Shown piece by piece: positions 18,720 to 28,250 of a stretch of 60,678 nt of DNA (positions are counted from its first letter, which is position 1; the number at the start of each line of letters is the position of its first letter). The notes under the pieces were generated by a model that did not search any database, was not told where the DNA came from, and worked only from the letters and a program-made list of their open reading frames with translations. Made by a program: the position numbers and the translations under genes. The DNA comes from Betaproteobacteria bacterium. GTDB taxonomy: Bacteria; Pseudomonadota; Gammaproteobacteria; Burkholderiales; Rhodocyclaceae. Location: assembly GCA_016208415.1 (NCBI GenBank), contig JACQYB010000071.1, positions 1-60,678 on the forward strand, given 5' to 3'.

Positions 18720-19247
18720 TTGGATGATGCGGTTCGGGCGGACGGCTTCGGCCGCATGATCGTGCTGGGGCGGGTTCTCGCTCCGTTCGGCGTGCAGGGT
18801 TTGATCCGGGTTTTCCCCTACGGCGACGATCCCTCGTCCTGGCGCGACATGGGGCAGTTGTGGCTTGGCACCGGATCCGACTGGAAGCGGTACGCACTGA
18901 AGGATCTGCGTGAGCACGGCAGTGTCGTCGTGGCCCGGCTGGAAGGCATTTCGAGCCGTGAGTCGGCCGCAGCGCTGCGGAATCTGCTGGTGGCTGCGCC
19001 GAGGGATTCCCTGCCGGCCCCGTCCGCTGAGGAGTATTACTGGTCCGACCTGATCGGACTGGGCGTGGAGAATCTTGCCGGCGAACCCCTGGGTGCGGTC
19101 ACAGACCTCATTTTCACCGGTGCCCACGAGGTACTCTGTGTGCGGGAGGGCGAAACGGAGCGCCTGCTGCCTTTCGTGGCCGCGGTGGTTCGTGAGGTGG
19201 ATCTGGAGCGGCGTCGCATCCGCGTCGATTGGGGGCTTGACTATTGA
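18720..19247 (+). CDS. rimM: Ribosome maturation factor RimM
   Basis: 175 residues. Binds S19 and helps 30S head maturation. The N-terminal RimM barrel has [23 protein letters not shown]; the PRC-barrel domain begins near [22 protein letters not shown] and ends [23 protein letters not shown] (shown in short pieces of the motif). The start is probably the TTG at 18720, preceded by GGAG; an ATG at 18756 would remove 12 residues. It overlaps trmD by four bases. Confidence 0.93.
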   Translation: MDDAVRADGFGRMIVLGRVLAPFGVQGLIRVFPYGDDPSSWRDMGQLWLGTGSDWKRYALKDLREHGSVVVARLEGISSRESAAALRNLLVAAPRDSLPAPSAEEYYWSDLIGLGVENLAGEPLGAVTDLIFTGAHEVLCVREGETERLLPFVAAVVREVDLERRRIRVDWGLDY

Positions 19248-20041
19248 GCATCGCCTTCGACGTGATCACCCTGTTCGAAGGGATGTTCGACGCGGTGACG
19301 CGCCACGGAATCACGCGGCGGGCGGCCGAACGCGGGCTCTATACGGTGCAGTGCTGGAATCCGCGGGATTTTGCTGCGGATAACTACCGCACGGTGGATG
19401 ATCGTCCGTATGGGGGCGGTCCCGGGATGGTGATGCTGGCCGAGCCGCTGGACCGGGCCATCACCGCGGCGCAGGGAAGTCAGTGCCGGGTGACCGGACA
19501 GGCCGGGCCAGGGCGGGTCATCCATCTCTCGCCCCAGGGCGTGCCACTGACGCACCGACGGGTGCTGGAGTTGTCCCGGTTGGCGGGGATGGTGTTGCTG
19601 TGCGGTCGCTACGAAGGGGTCGATCAGCGGCTCATCGACGCCCGGGTAGACGAGGAAATCTCCGTCGGGGATTTCGTGCTGTCGGGCGGAGAGATCGCGG
19701 CAATGGCCTTGATGGATGCCATCGTTCGGCAGCTGCCCGGGGCATTGAACGACGCAGACTCGGCGCAGCAGGAGTCCTTCGCCACCGGGTTGCTGGATTG
19801 CCCGCACTACACCCGCCCCGAGGTGTATGCGGGAGTGAAGGTGCCGGACGTGCTGCTGTCCGGTCACCACGAGGAAATTCGCCGCTGGCGGCTGGCACGG
19901 TCGCTGGAGCGGACTTGGAAGCGCCGGCCGGATCTGCTGGCGCACCGTGCCTTGAGCACGGAGGAAGCGCAACTGCTTGGGAGCATCAAGCAGCTCTGCG
20001 GTCAGGAAAACATGAAGGAGCAAGAAGATGAATCTGATTGA
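19244..20041 (+). CDS. trmD: tRNA (guanine-N1-)-methyltransferase
   Basis: 265 residues. Methylates G37 of tRNAs next to the anticodon with S-adenosylmethionine, preventing +1 frameshifts. SPOUT-class trefoil-knot motifs are visible: [30 protein letters not shown] and [18 protein letters not shown]. Then come the helical C-terminal segment ([26 protein letters not shown]). The start is a TTG inside the rimM stop (19244). The end overlaps the first codons of rplS, so the two are translationally linked. Confidence 0.96.
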   Translation: MSIAFDVITLFEGMFDAVTRHGITRRAAERGLYTVQCWNPRDFAADNYRTVDDRPYGGGPGMVMLAEPLDRAITAAQGSQCRVTGQAGPGRVIHLSPQGVPLTHRRVLELSRLAGMVLLCGRYEGVDQRLIDARVDEEISVGDFVLSGGEIAAMALMDAIVRQLPGALNDADSAQQESFATGLLDCPHYTRPEVYAGVKVPDVLLSGHHEEIRRWRLARSLERTWKRRPDLLAHRALSTEEAQLLGSIKQLCGQENMKEQEDESD

Positions 20042-20408
20042 GCAACTTGAGCAGGAAGAGATCGAGCGTCTGGGCAAGACGATTCCCGATTTCGGCCCCG
20101 GTGACACCGTGGTCGTCAATGTGAGCGTGAAGGAAGGCGATCGCAGCCGCGTTCAGGCCTTTGAGGGCGTGGTGATCGCCAAGCGCAACCGTGGCCTAAA
20201 TTCCTCGTTCATCGTGCGCAAGATTTCCTCCGGAGAGGGCGTCGAGCGTACCTTCCAGACCTACTCGCCGCTGCTTGCCAGCATTGAAGTGAAGCGCCGC
20301 GGCCATGTGCGCCGTGCCAAGCTCTACTATCTGCGAAGCCGTTCCGGCAAGTCGGCGCGCATCAAGGAGAAGCTCACCCGCCGCACCAAGGTGGCTGCAC
20401 CGGCCTAG
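20028..20408 (+). CDS. rplS: 50S ribosomal protein L19
   Basis: 126 residues. L19 sits at the subunit interface. The N-terminal [15 protein letters not shown], the [18 protein letters not shown] barrel, [23 protein letters not shown] and [21 protein letters not shown] (shortened) are diagnostic. It starts 14 bases inside the end of trmD with AAGGAG-like sequence upstream and is the last gene of the operon, followed by a clear terminator. Confidence 0.97.
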   Translation: MNLIEQLEQEEIERLGKTIPDFGPGDTVVVNVSVKEGDRSRVQAFEGVVIAKRNRGLNSSFIVRKISSGEGVERTFQTYSPLLASIEVKRRGHVRRAKLYYLRSRSGKSARIKEKLTRRTKVAAPA

Positions 20409-20473
20409 GGGCGGTCGGCTCCTGGGGGTGGTACGGTCCCGGGAACCGCGGTCTGCGGCAGGGGGTAACAAGA

Positions 20474-20502
20474 AACGGAGCCCGCGGGCTCCGTTCTTCT
20501 TT
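20474..20502 (+). terminator. Rho-independent terminator of the rpsP operon
   Basis: A perfect 22-base palindrome (20474-20495; arms AACGGAGCCCG and CGGGCTCCGTT) is followed by TCTTCTTT. It lies 65 bases after rplS and before the convergent folE2, and could work in both directions. Confidence 0.8.
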
Positions 20503-20556
20503 GGATGCAACCAAACGCGGCGGCGGACTTTCGGCATGCCGGCGCGGCAGGACCGA

Positions 20557-21360
20557 TCAGCGCTTCTTGTCGCGCTCGATGAGCGCGTAGGCCGAGTGGT
20601 TGTGTATGGACTCGAAGTTCTCCGATTCGACCGAATAGGCGTCCACCCGAGGATCGGCGTTGAGTAGGGCGGCGATGTCGCGCACCATGTCCTCGACGAA
20701 TTTCGGATTATCGTAGGCGCGCTCGGTGACGTGCTTCTCGTCGGGGCGCTTGAGCAGGCCATAGAGTTCGCAGGACGCCTGCTTCTCGACCAGTTGGATC
20801 AGTTCCTCGATCCAGACGAAGTCGTTGACCTGAGCCTTGATGGTGACGTGGGAGCGCTGGTTGTGCGCGCCACGCTCCGAGATCTTCTTCGAGCAGGGGC
20901 ACAGGCTCGTCACCGGCACCACCACCGTCACGGTCTGGACGAATCGCCCTTCGGCGGCGATCTCTCCCACCAGCGTCACCTCGTAGTCCATCAGGCTGGT
21001 GACGCCCGAGACCGGCGCGGCCTTGTTGATGAAATACGGGAAGGACATCTCCATGTGTCCCGTCTCCGCCTCAAGGCGCCTGACCATATCGCGCAGCATC
21101 GCCTCGAAGCTCTCCACGGAGATCTCGCGCTCGTAGGCGTTGAGGATCTCCACGAAGCGCGACATGTGGGTGCCCTTGAAGTTGTGCGGCAACCCGACGT
21201 ACATGTTGAACACGGCGACCGTGTGCTGTATCCCGCCATCCCGGTCCATGACCCGCACGGGGTGGCGGATGGACTTGATCCCAACCTTGTTGATCGGCAG
21301 CCGGCGCGTGTCCGCGAAGTTCTGGACGTCGGGGATCGCGGCGGCGTCGCATTGACTCAT
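20557..21360 (-). CDS. folE2: GTP cyclohydrolase I, FolE2 (type IB)
   Basis: 267 residues. Converts GTP to dihydroneopterin triphosphate for folate, and in many bacteria queuosine, synthesis; the IB class is metal-promiscuous and unrelated in sequence to classic FolE. Landmarks: the [19 protein letters not shown] start, [23 protein letters not shown] (in pieces), [14 protein letters not shown] with the catalytic Cys, and SHVTIKAQV. The ATG at 21360 has GGAGG eight bases upstream. It is downstream of dxs on the same strand but separated by 180 bases. Near queG in the window, though not adjacent. Confidence 0.95.
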   Translation of the reverse strand: MSQCDAAAIPDVQNFADTRRLPINKVGIKSIRHPVRVMDRDGGIQHTVAVFNMYVGLPHNFKGTHMSRFVEILNAYEREISVESFEAMLRDMVRRLEAETGHMEMSFPYFINKAAPVSGVTSLMDYEVTLVGEIAAEGRFVQTVTVVVPVTSLCPCSKKISERGAHNQRSHVTIKAQVNDFVWIEELIQLVEKQASCELYGLLKRPDEKHVTERAYDNPKFVEDMVRDIAALLNADPRVDAYSVESENFESIHNHSAYALIERDKKR

Positions 21361-21510
21361 CGTGTGCCTCCGAAAGGGTGTGGCCGTCGCTTCGATCGCG
21401 ACGCTCCTTCCATGTTGCATTCAAATCGACACTCTGACGACGGCGCCTGCCGTACCTGGGTGTACCGACTGCGCGCCGCCTTCGCGTCTCGCCTTGAATG
21501 CGCCATGGAA

Positions 21511-21525
21511 TTAGACAAAGTCTAA
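21511..21525. promoter_or_regulatory. Short perfect palindrome between dxs and folE2
   Basis: TTAGAC-AAA-GTCTAA is a perfect 6-base inverted repeat with a 3-base spacer, 17 bases past the dxs stop and 150 before folE2. It could be a minor dxs terminator stem or an operator. No T-run follows, and I see no Zur-type site. Confidence 0.35.
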
Positions 21526-21542
21526 CATAAAACCCGACTGAA

Positions 21543-23396
21543 TTACTCGGGCAGTTCCTGCCGGACGCGTTCGATGATGCCCGCGCCATCCAGCCCGAGG
21601 CCCGCGAGCAATGCGCCGGTGTCGCCATGATCGACGAAACGATCAGGCAGGCCCAGGCGCAGCAGCCGCGTTCCGGGCGACAATTCTTCCAGGCAGCGTG
21701 CCACCTCGGAACCGGCGCCGCCGATGATGCTGTTTTCCTCGATGCTCACCAGCAGATCATGGCGCGAGGCCAGGTCGCGCACCAGGTCCCGGTCCAGCGG
21801 CTTGACGAAGCGCATGTTGGCGACGCTGGCATCCAACGTTTCCGCCGCCTCCAGGGCGGGGGTAAGCAGGGTGCCGAAGGCCAGCAGCGCCACGCGGCGA
21901 CCTTCGCGCCGGATCTCGCCCCGTCCCACGGGAAGCGCCTGCATCTCGGGCCGCACGGCCACGCCGGGGCCGGTGCCGCGGGGGTAGCGCACGGCGCTGG
22001 GGCCATCGATGTGGTACGCGGTGTAGAGCATCTGCCGGCACTCGTCTTCGTCGGCGGGGGTCATCACCACCATGTTGGGCAGGCAGGTGAGGTAGGAGAG
22101 GTCGAAGGCGCCGTTGTGGGTGGCACCGTCCGCGCCCACGACACCGGCGCGGTCGATGGCCAGCATCAGCGGCAGGTTCTGGATGCACACGTCGTGGATG
22201 ACCTGGTCGTAGGCGCGCTGCAGAAAGGTCGAATAGATCGCCACCACCGGTTTCACGCCTTCGCAGGCCAGGCCGGCGGCGAAGGTCACGGCGTGCTGTT
22301 CTGCGATGCCAACGTCGAAGTAGCGGGCCGGATATTCCCGGGCGAAGCGCACCATGCCGGAACCTTCGCCCATGGCCGGGGTGATGGCGACGAGCTTCGG
22401 ATCGAGGGCGGCCATGTCGCACAGCCAGTCGCCGAAGATCTGGGTGTAGGTGAGGTGGCTGCCGCCCTTGCCAAGCTGAATGCCGTCGTCGGGCTGGAAC
22501 TTCGTCACCCCGTGGTAGAGCACCGGGTCGGCCTCGGCCAGCTTGTAGCCACGGCCCTTGCGGGTGATGACGTGCAGGAACTGGGGTCCGCGCAGCGCCG
22601 CGATGTTGCGCAGCGTCGGGATGAGCGCGTCCAGGTCGTGGCCGTCGATGGGGCCGATGTAATTGAAGCCGAACTCCTCGAACAGCGTGCCGGGCATCAC
22701 CATGCCCTTGACGTGCTCCTCCACCCGCCGCGCCAGTTCGAGCATGGAGGGCGCCACCCCCAGCACCTTCTCGCCGGCCTTGCGCGCGGCGTTGAAGGTG
22801 CGCCCCGACAGCATCCGCGCCAGGATATTGGTGAGTGCCCCCACCGGCGGCGAGATGGACATCTCGTTGTCGTTGAGGATGACCAGCAGATCGGCGTCGG
22901 CCACCCCGGCATTGTTCAGTGCCTCGAAGGCCATGCCCCCCGACATGGCGCCGTCGCCAATGATGGCGACCACCTTGCGTTGCTCGCCGCGCGTCCGGGC
23001 GCCCACCGCCATGCCCAGGGCGGCGGAAATGGAGGTGGAGGAGTGGGCGGTGCCGAAGGTGTCGTAGGGGCTCTCGCTGCGGCGCGGGAAGCCGGAGATG
23101 CCACCCAGCATGCGCAGTCGCGCCATGCCCTGGCGCCGGCCGGTGAGGATCTTGTGGGCGTAGGTCTGGTGGCCCACGTCCCACACCAGGCGGTCGTGGG
23201 GGGTATTGAAGACGGCGTGCAGTGCGATGGTGAGTTCCACCGTGCCCAGGTTGGACGACAGGTGTCCGCCGGTGCGCGATACGGATTCCAGCAGGAAACC
23301 GCGCAACTCCGCGGCCAGTTGCTTGAGATGGGCACGATCCAGGCGCCGCAGGTCGGCGGGATCGTTGATGGTGTCCAGCAGAGGGAAGGTGGACAT
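21543..23396 (-). CDS. dxs: 1-deoxy-D-xylulose-5-phosphate synthase
   Basis: 617 residues. Condenses pyruvate and glyceraldehyde 3-phosphate with thiamine diphosphate, the first step of the MEP isoprenoid pathway. The N-terminal domain has [32 protein letters not shown] and the cofactor motif [18 protein letters not shown]; the transketolase-like middle has the catalytic Glu in [15 protein letters not shown]. The start M-S-T-F-P-L-L at 23396 is where homologues begin; the open frame runs further upstream over ispA. It is 55 bases after ispA in the xseB-ispA-dxs order common in proteobacteria. Confidence 0.97.
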   Translation of the reverse strand: MSTFPLLDTINDPADLRRLDRAHLKQLAAELRGFLLESVSRTGGHLSSNLGTVELTIALHAVFNTPHDRLVWDVGHQTYAHKILTGRRQGMARLRMLGGISGFPRRSESPYDTFGTAHSSTSISAALGMAVGARTRGEQRKVVAIIGDGAMSGGMAFEALNNAGVADADLLVILNDNEMSISPPVGALTNILARMLSGRTFNAARKAGEKVLGVAPSMLELARRVEEHVKGMVMPGTLFEEFGFNYIGPIDGHDLDALIPTLRNIAALRGPQFLHVITRKGRGYKLAEADPVLYHGVTKFQPDDGIQLGKGGSHLTYTQIFGDWLCDMAALDPKLVAITPAMGEGSGMVRFAREYPARYFDVGIAEQHAVTFAAGLACEGVKPVVAIYSTFLQRAYDQVIHDVCIQNLPLMLAIDRAGVVGADGATHNGAFDLSYLTCLPNMVVMTPADEDECRQMLYTAYHIDGPSAVRYPRGTGPGVAVRPEMQALPVGRGEIRREGRRVALLAFGTLLTPALEAAETLDASVANMRFVKPLDRDLVRDLASRHDLLVSIEENSIIGGAGSEVARCLEELSPGTRLLRLGLPDRFVDHGDTGALLAGLGLDGAGIIERVRQELPE

Positions 23397-23451
23397 GTCC
23401 GGAAGGTCGTGGGGATTCACGGAAGACGTTGAGACTGCGGGAAAGGTTGGA

Positions 23452-24348
23452 TCAGAATCGTCGCGCCACGATGAAGCGGGTGAGATCCCCCAGGCGCGTC
23501 GCCGACGGGCCGAAGATCCCGAGGGCGGCCAGCGCCTCGCCTTCGAGTTCCGCCGCCTTGGCCCGGGCGCCCGCCATCCCGAGCACGCTGACGTAGGTGG
23601 GCTTGCAGTTGGCGGCGTCCTTGCCGGCCGTCTTGCCCAAAGTGGCCGTGCTGGCCTCGCAATCGAGAATGTCATCGACGACCTGAAACAGCAGGCCGAC
23701 GCACTTGCCGAAGTGGTCCAGGCGCTCCAGGGCGCGCTCGCCGAGGGCTGAGCCGCAATGGGCGCCCAGCAGCACCGCGGTGCGAATGAGGGCGCCCGTC
23801 TTGTGGATGTGCATGAACTCGAGTTCTTCCACTTCAAGCTGGCGCCCGACGCAGGCCAGGTCAATGGCCTGTCCCCCGGCCATGCCCCGTGAGCCGGCGG
23901 CGTGGGCAAACAGGGCGATCATGCGCAGTTGAAGCGCGGGGTCCTGCGCAATCCGGCCTTCGCTCAGCAACTGGAAGGCCAGCGCCTGCAGGCTGTCGCC
24001 AACCAGCAACGCCGTAGCCTCGTCGAATTCCACGTGACAGGTGGGCTTGCCGCGGCGCAGGACGTCGTTGTCCATGCACGGCAGGTCGTCGTGGACGAGC
24101 GAATAGGCGTGCAGCAGTTCCACCGCCGAGGCGCACACCTCCAGCGGTTGCGACGCGGCATCGGCGAGTTCACCGGCGGCGAAGACCAGCAGGGCGCGAA
24201 CCCGCTTGCCGCCGCCGAGGGTGGCGTAGCGCATGGCTTCATGCAGCCGCGCCGGGGCGATGGCGGGTGCCGGGAGAAAACGTTCCAGCGCCTGTTCGGT
24301 GCGGCTGCGAATGTCGTGCATCCACAACTCGAAGGCGCGCTCAGGCAT
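23452..24348 (-). CDS. ispA: Farnesyl diphosphate synthase (geranyltranstransferase)
   Basis: 298 residues. Makes C15 farnesyl diphosphate from IPP and DMAPP for quinones, undecaprenol and, relevant here, heme O and heme A. The first Asp-rich motif is [12 protein letters not shown], the second [24 protein letters not shown] and [12 protein letters not shown] are further family blocks. The ATG at 24348 overlaps the xseB stop by eight bases, so the pair is coupled. Confidence 0.96.
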   Translation of the reverse strand: MPERAFELWMHDIRSRTEQALERFLPAPAIAPARLHEAMRYATLGGGKRVRALLVFAAGELADAASQPLEVCASAVELLHAYSLVHDDLPCMDNDVLRRGKPTCHVEFDEATALLVGDSLQALAFQLLSEGRIAQDPALQLRMIALFAHAAGSRGMAGGQAIDLACVGRQLEVEELEFMHIHKTGALIRTAVLLGAHCGSALGERALERLDHFGKCVGLLFQVVDDILDCEASTATLGKTAGKDAANCKPTYVSVLGMAGARAKAAELEGEALAALGIFGPSATRLGDLTRFIVARRF

Positions 24349-24592
24349 CCGCCTCGTCTCCGCCGGCAAGGGAAATTTCCTGAAGACTGCCGCCCTCCAG
24401 CACGCGGATCCTCTGTTCGGCGTCGTTCAGCGTCGTCTGGCACTGCTTCAGGAGGGCCATGCCGCGCTGGTAGGCGCCGAGGGATTGCTCCAGCGAGAGC
24501 CCGCCGGCTTCAAGGTTTCGCACGATGGTTTCCAGCTCCGCCAGACTTGTCTCGAAGCTCTGTGGAATGGGCTTGGGGGCCGCCTTGGGCAT
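24341..24592 (-). CDS. xseB: Exodeoxyribonuclease VII small subunit
   Basis: 83 residues, the usual size. Partner of XseA, the large nuclease subunit, in single-strand DNA degradation. The family motif SFETSLAELETIVRNLEAGGLSLEQSL (pieces: LAELETIVRNLE, LSLEQSLGAYQRGMAL) is complete, followed by an acidic tail. First gene of xseB-ispA-dxs; 132 bases separate it from the divergent Rieske gene. Confidence 0.95.
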   Translation of the reverse strand: MPKAAPKPIPQSFETSLAELETIVRNLEAGGLSLEQSLGAYQRGMALLKQCQTTLNDAEQRIRVLEGGSLQEISLAGGDEADA

Positions 24593-24672
24593 GGGATTGC
24601 GCGCCGGGACCTGGGCAGGTCAAACGAGGAAAATAAACCAAGCCGGTCCTTTTCGTCAAACTTGGCGTCATC

Positions 24673-24678
24673 TATAAT
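24673..24678 (+). promoter_or_regulatory. TATAAT box upstream of the Rieske operon
   Basis: A perfect -10 hexamer at 24673-24678, 47 bases before the Rieske start, in an AT-richer stretch between divergent genes. The sequence 16-18 bases upstream (TTTCGT region) is a poor -35, so the promoter may need an activator. Confidence 0.45.
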
Positions 24679-24724
24679 CCGCGGTTTTTCCCGGTTTCCG
24701 GCAGTGTCATTTGGAGGTTGGGGG

Positions 24725-25828
24725 ATGTCCGACATCGCCAGCGCAGCGCAACTTGCTCCGGTAGCCACCCAACTGCCGGTTTCCTGGTATTTCGACGAGC
24801 GGCTCTTCGAGATCGAAAAGCGCCTGCTGTTCGATGCCGGTCCCGGCTATGTGGGGCACGAAGCAATGGTCCCCGGCGTTGGTGACTACCATACCCTCGA
24901 GTGGATGGACCACTCCCGGATGCTGGTGCGCAATGAAGCGGGCGCGGAGTTGCTGTCCAATATTTGCCGCCATCGCCAGGCGATCATGCTGGAGGGCCGC
25001 GGCAACGCACGCAACATCGTCTGTCCTCTCCACCGCTGGACCTATGGCACGGACGGCCAGCTCATGGGGGCGCCCCAGTTTCCCCGGAACCCGTGCCTCC
25101 ACCTGGGCAAGACGCCGCTGCAGAACTGGAAGGGGCTGCTGTTCTCCGGGGCGCGGGACGTTGCCCGGGATCTCGCCGGCCTGGGCGTGGGCGCGGATCT
25201 GGACTTCTCCGGTCACGTACTCGACCGGGTGATGATCGACGAGTACCCCATCAACTGGAAGACCTTCATCGAGGTCTATCTTGAGGACTACCACGTCGAT
25301 CCCTTCCATCCCGGCCTGGGCAACTTTGTGGACTGCGCCGACCTGCGCTGGCAATTCGGCGAGTGGTATTCGGTGCAGACGGTGGGGATCAAGAACCGCC
25401 TGGCGCGCGCCGGTTCGCCGGTGTATGACCGCTGGCGCCAGGCCGTGCTTCGCCATTATGGGGACGAGCTTCCTGCCCACGGCGCGATCTGGCTCGCGTA
25501 CTACCCCAACATCATGATCGAGTGGTACCCGCACACCCTGGTGATCAGTACCGTGATTCCGCGCTCGGTCAATCACACGACCAACGTTGTCGAGTTCTAT
25601 TACCCGGAGGAGATCGCCCTGTTCGAGCGCGAGTTCGTCGAGGCCGAACAGGCCGCTTACCGGGAAACGGCGGACGAGGACGACATCATCTGCCGGCGCA
25701 TGGACCGGGGCCGCCTGGCGCTGCTTCGGGAAGGGCGCAACGAGGTCGGACCCTACCAGTCGCCTACCGAGGACGGCATGCGTCACTTCCACGAATTCCT
25801 GCGGCGGTACGTCGTCCCGCACTACTGA
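24725..25828 (+). CDS. Rieske non-heme iron oxygenase, alpha-subunit type
   Basis: 367 residues. The Rieske [2Fe-2S] centre is Cys-x-His in NICRHRQ and Cys-x-x-His in CPLHRWTYG, about 20 residues apart. The catalytic domain has the mononuclear iron site YLEDYHVDPFHPG (Asp, then His-x4-His). This layout fits aromatic-ring-hydroxylating or amine/choline-type monooxygenases. The substrate is unknown, and no reductase or ferredoxin partner is adjacent. The ATG at 24725 follows GGAGGTTGGGGG. It starts a likely three-gene operon with the SpoIIAA-like and rhodanese genes. Confidence 0.88.
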   Translation: MSDIASAAQLAPVATQLPVSWYFDERLFEIEKRLLFDAGPGYVGHEAMVPGVGDYHTLEWMDHSRMLVRNEAGAELLSNICRHRQAIMLEGRGNARNIVCPLHRWTYGTDGQLMGAPQFPRNPCLHLGKTPLQNWKGLLFSGARDVARDLAGLGVGADLDFSGHVLDRVMIDEYPINWKTFIEVYLEDYHVDPFHPGLGNFVDCADLRWQFGEWYSVQTVGIKNRLARAGSPVYDRWRQAVLRHYGDELPAHGAIWLAYYPNIMIEWYPHTLVISTVIPRSVNHTTNVVEFYYPEEIALFEREFVEAEQAAYRETADEDDIICRRMDRGRLALLREGRNEVGPYQSPTEDGMRHFHEFLRRYVVPHY

Positions 25829-25850
25829 ACCCTGCGGCCGAGGAGGCGTC

Positions 25851-26210
25851 ATGATAGTCACCGATCATCGCGATCAGCTTGTCACCGTCACCGTCTTTGG
25901 TGAGTTCACCCTGGCCGACTACCGCGAGTTCGAGGAACTCGCCGACTACAAGGTCAAGTTCGAAGGTGTGGTGGACCTGCTCTTCGATCTGCGGCAGATG
26001 GCGGGCGCCACTCTCGACGTGGCGTGGGAAGAACTGCGCTTCTCTCGCGCCCACGCCCACGATTTCCGGCGCGTGGCGGTCTTGACGGACAGCCAGTGGG
26101 TGGCCTGGAGCGCGTGGCTCACGCAACTGTTCGTCGATGCCGACGTCCGGGTGCTCGGCGACGAAACGGAGGCCCGCGACTGGCTGAACGCCGGTGGGGA
26201 CGGTGCATGA
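25851..26210 (+). CDS. SpoIIAA-like (STAS-related) protein
   Basis: 119 residues, soluble. The pattern VTVTVFGEFTLADYREFEEL, VDLLFDLRQMAG, FRRVAVLTDSQWVAW and ADVRVLGDETEARDWL (in pieces) matches the SpoIIAA-like family (PF11964 type), a STAS-fold group with hydrophobic-ligand-binding members of unclear role. GAGGAGG lies a few bases before the ATG. It ends by overlapping the rhodanese start (ATGA), so it is co-translated with it. Confidence 0.78.
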   Translation: MIVTDHRDQLVTVTVFGEFTLADYREFEELADYKVKFEGVVDLLFDLRQMAGATLDVAWEELRFSRAHAHDFRRVAVLTDSQWVAWSAWLTQLFVDADVRVLGDETEARDWLNAGGDGA

Positions 26211-27088
26211 GCCTCTACACCACCCTGGTTTCGGCCGACGACCTGGCGCGGCACCTCCATGACCACAACTGGCGCGTCTTCGATTGCTCCTTCGACTTGA
26301 TGCAGCCGCGGGCGGGGGAGATCTTTTACCGCGAAGCCCACATTCCCGGAGCGATCTACGCCCATCTGGAGCGCGATCTGTCCGGTCCGCTCAACGGACG
26401 CAACGGTCGCCATCCCCTGCCCGATCCGGCGCAACTTGCCGCACGGCTGGCGCAATGGGGCGTGGGTACGGAAACCCAGGTGGTGGCCTACGACGACGCC
26501 GGCGGCACCTACGCCGTGCGGATGTGGTGGCTGCTGCGCTGGCTCGGCCACGACGCCGTGGCGGTGCTGGACGGCGGCCTCACCGCATGGGAGCAGGCCC
26601 GGCACGAGCTCGTGGAGGACGAAGCCCGGGCGCAGCATGCCTCCTTCGTATCCAGCCTGCGGCCCGAGACCTGCGTCGATGCGGCCTTCATCGAGAGCCA
26701 TCTGGGAGATCCCGCCATCCTGCTGGTGGGCGCCCGCAACCCGCAGCGTTTTCGCGGCGAGAACGAGGTGCTCGACCCTGTGGCCGGCCACATTCCGGGC
26801 GCCGTCAATCGTTTCTTCCTCGACAACCTGGACGCCAGCCGGCGCTTCAAGTCCGCGCACCAGTTGCGCGCGGAATTCGAAGCGCTGCTGGACGGGCGTT
26901 ATCCCGAGCAGGTGGTGCACGTGTGCGGCTCCGGCGTCACCGCCTGCCACAACCTGCTGGCGATGGAGGTGGCCGGTCTCAGGGGATCGCGCCTGTACCC
27001 CGGATCCTGGAGCGAGTGGTGCGGCGACCCGGCCCGGCCGGTGGCGACCGAGGAGTCCGCGCCCCCGGACAGGCTGCGGTTTGACTGA
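26207..27088 (+). CDS. Thiosulfate/3-mercaptopyruvate sulfurtransferase (two-domain rhodanese)
   Basis: 293 residues with two rhodanese domains. The first is inactive-type (FDCSFDLMQPRAGEIFYREAHIPGA, ending VLDGGLTAW). The second carries the active-site Cys in VHVCGSGVTACHNLLAM. The CGSGVTA loop is the form I associate with mercaptopyruvate sulfurtransferase-like SseA proteins, but the preferred sulfur donor cannot be read from sequence. It overlaps the SpoIIAA-like gene by four bases and is the last gene of the Rieske operon; a link to iron-sulfur supply or sulfur-compound oxidation is speculative. Confidence 0.9.
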   Translation: MSLYTTLVSADDLARHLHDHNWRVFDCSFDLMQPRAGEIFYREAHIPGAIYAHLERDLSGPLNGRNGRHPLPDPAQLAARLAQWGVGTETQVVAYDDAGGTYAVRMWWLLRWLGHDAVAVLDGGLTAWEQARHELVEDEARAQHASFVSSLRPETCVDAAFIESHLGDPAILLVGARNPQRFRGENEVLDPVAGHIPGAVNRFFLDNLDASRRFKSAHQLRAEFEALLDGRYPEQVVHVCGSGVTACHNLLAMEVAGLRGSRLYPGSWSEWCGDPARPVATEESAPPDRLRFD

Positions 27089-27167
27089 ACACCCCTGATG
27101 GGGTGTGGTTCGGCGGCGCATCCCCGGGGGGGGGTGCGTGACGTCGGCGATACGCGGTCTGCGCCGC

Positions 27168-28250
27168 TCAGCGGCTTCCGGCGTGACGCGCCAGCGCCCA
27201 AGCCACGTGTTCGCGCACCAGGGCGGAGGCGTCGTCGCGGCGCGCTTCCAGCGCCCCCACGACCTCGGGGCAGGTCGGGGCGTTTCCCAATCCCACCGCC
27301 AGGTTGCGCAGCCAGCGCTCATGCCCGATGCGCAGGATGGCGCTGCCCGCCATGCGTTCCCGGAACCGTGCTTCGGTCCAGCCGAACAACTCCACCAGCG
27401 TGGCGGTGTCCAGCCCGTGGCGCACGGCGAAATCGTGCTCCGGCGAGGGGCGCGCGAAGCGGTTCCAGGGGCAGGCGAGCTGACAGTCGTCGCAGCCATA
27501 TACCCGGTTGCCGACGAGGGGGCGCAGTTCCTCGGGGATGCTGCCCCGCAACTCGATGGTGAGGTAAGCGATGCACCGGCGCGCGTCCAACCGGTAGGGT
27601 GCGACGATGGCTTCCGTGGGGCACACGTCCATGCAGGCACGGCAACTGCCACAATGGTCCGTTGCCGGCAGGTCTGCAGGCAGCGGCAGGCTGGTGCAGA
27701 TCTCCCCCAGGAAGAACCAGGAACCCCCCTCCCGCGTAAGCAGCAGGGTGTGCTTGCCGCGCCAGCCCAAGCCTGCGCGGGCGGCCAGTTCCACTTCCAG
27801 CAGCGGCGCCGAGTCGGTGAACACCCGCTGGACGGGCGGGGGAAGGTCGGGCCCCAGTTCGTGCCCGATTCTCAGCGCCAGTTGCTGAAGGCGACGGCGC
27901 AGCACCCTGTGATAATCGCGCCCCAGGGCGTAGCGCGACAGGTAAGCGCGGCGGGGGTCGGCGAGGTTGGCTCGGGCATCCGCCGCCGCCGGCAGGTAGT
28001 TCATCCGCGCCACGATGACGCTGCGCGTGCCGGGCACCAGTTCGGCCGGGCGGGCGCGGAGCGTGCCGTGGCGTGCCATATAATCCATCTCGCCCTGGCA
28101 GCCCGCGGCGAGCCAGGCCAGCAGCCCACCTTCGGCCCCGCCCAGGTCCGGATCGGCAATGCCTACGGCGTCGAAGCCCAGTTCCCCGCCCCAGGTCTTG
28201 ATGTCTGCTGCAAGAGCCGTCCAGTCGATGGAGTCCAGCGCGTGTTCCAT
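27168..28250 (-). CDS. queG: Epoxyqueuosine reductase
   Basis: 360 residues. Reduces epoxyqueuosine to queuosine in tRNA, using cobalamin and two [4Fe-4S] clusters. Cluster motifs are CGSCRACMDVCP with a further Cys in CIAYL, and CDDCQLACPWN. N-terminal family motifs include DYHRVLRRRLQQLA and TDSAPLLEVELAARAGLGWRGKHT (pieces), and a HEAT-like C-terminal tail follows. The ATG at 28250 overlaps the divergent tsaE start by nine bases; a 12-residue longer version is possible. The head-to-head queG/tsaE pair is common in proteobacteria. Confidence 0.94.
   Translation of the reverse strand: MEHALDSIDWTALAADIKTWGGELGFDAVGIADPDLGGAEGGLLAWLAAGCQGEMDYMARHGTLRARPAELVPGTRSVIVARMNYLPAAADARANLADPRRAYLSRYALGRDYHRVLRRRLQQLALRIGHELGPDLPPPVQRVFTDSAPLLEVELAARAGLGWRGKHTLLLTREGGSWFFLGEICTSLPLPADLPATDHCGSCRACMDVCPTEAIVAPYRLDARRCIAYLTIELRGSIPEELRPLVGNRVYGCDDCQLACPWNRFARPSPEHDFAVRHGLDTATLVELFGWTEARFRERMAGSAILRIGHERWLRNLAVGLGNAPTCPEVVGALEARRDDASALVREHVAWALARHAGSR

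Noticed and set aside
21361-21542. Zur-type operator upstream of folE2
   Set aside because: FolE2 genes are often zinc-regulated, but no AT-rich Zur-like palindrome is present; the TTAGAC palindrome lies near the dxs stop and does not fit.
21627-23432. 601-codon plus-strand frame opposite dxs
   Set aside because: Antisense shadow; dxs has full motifs and normal length.
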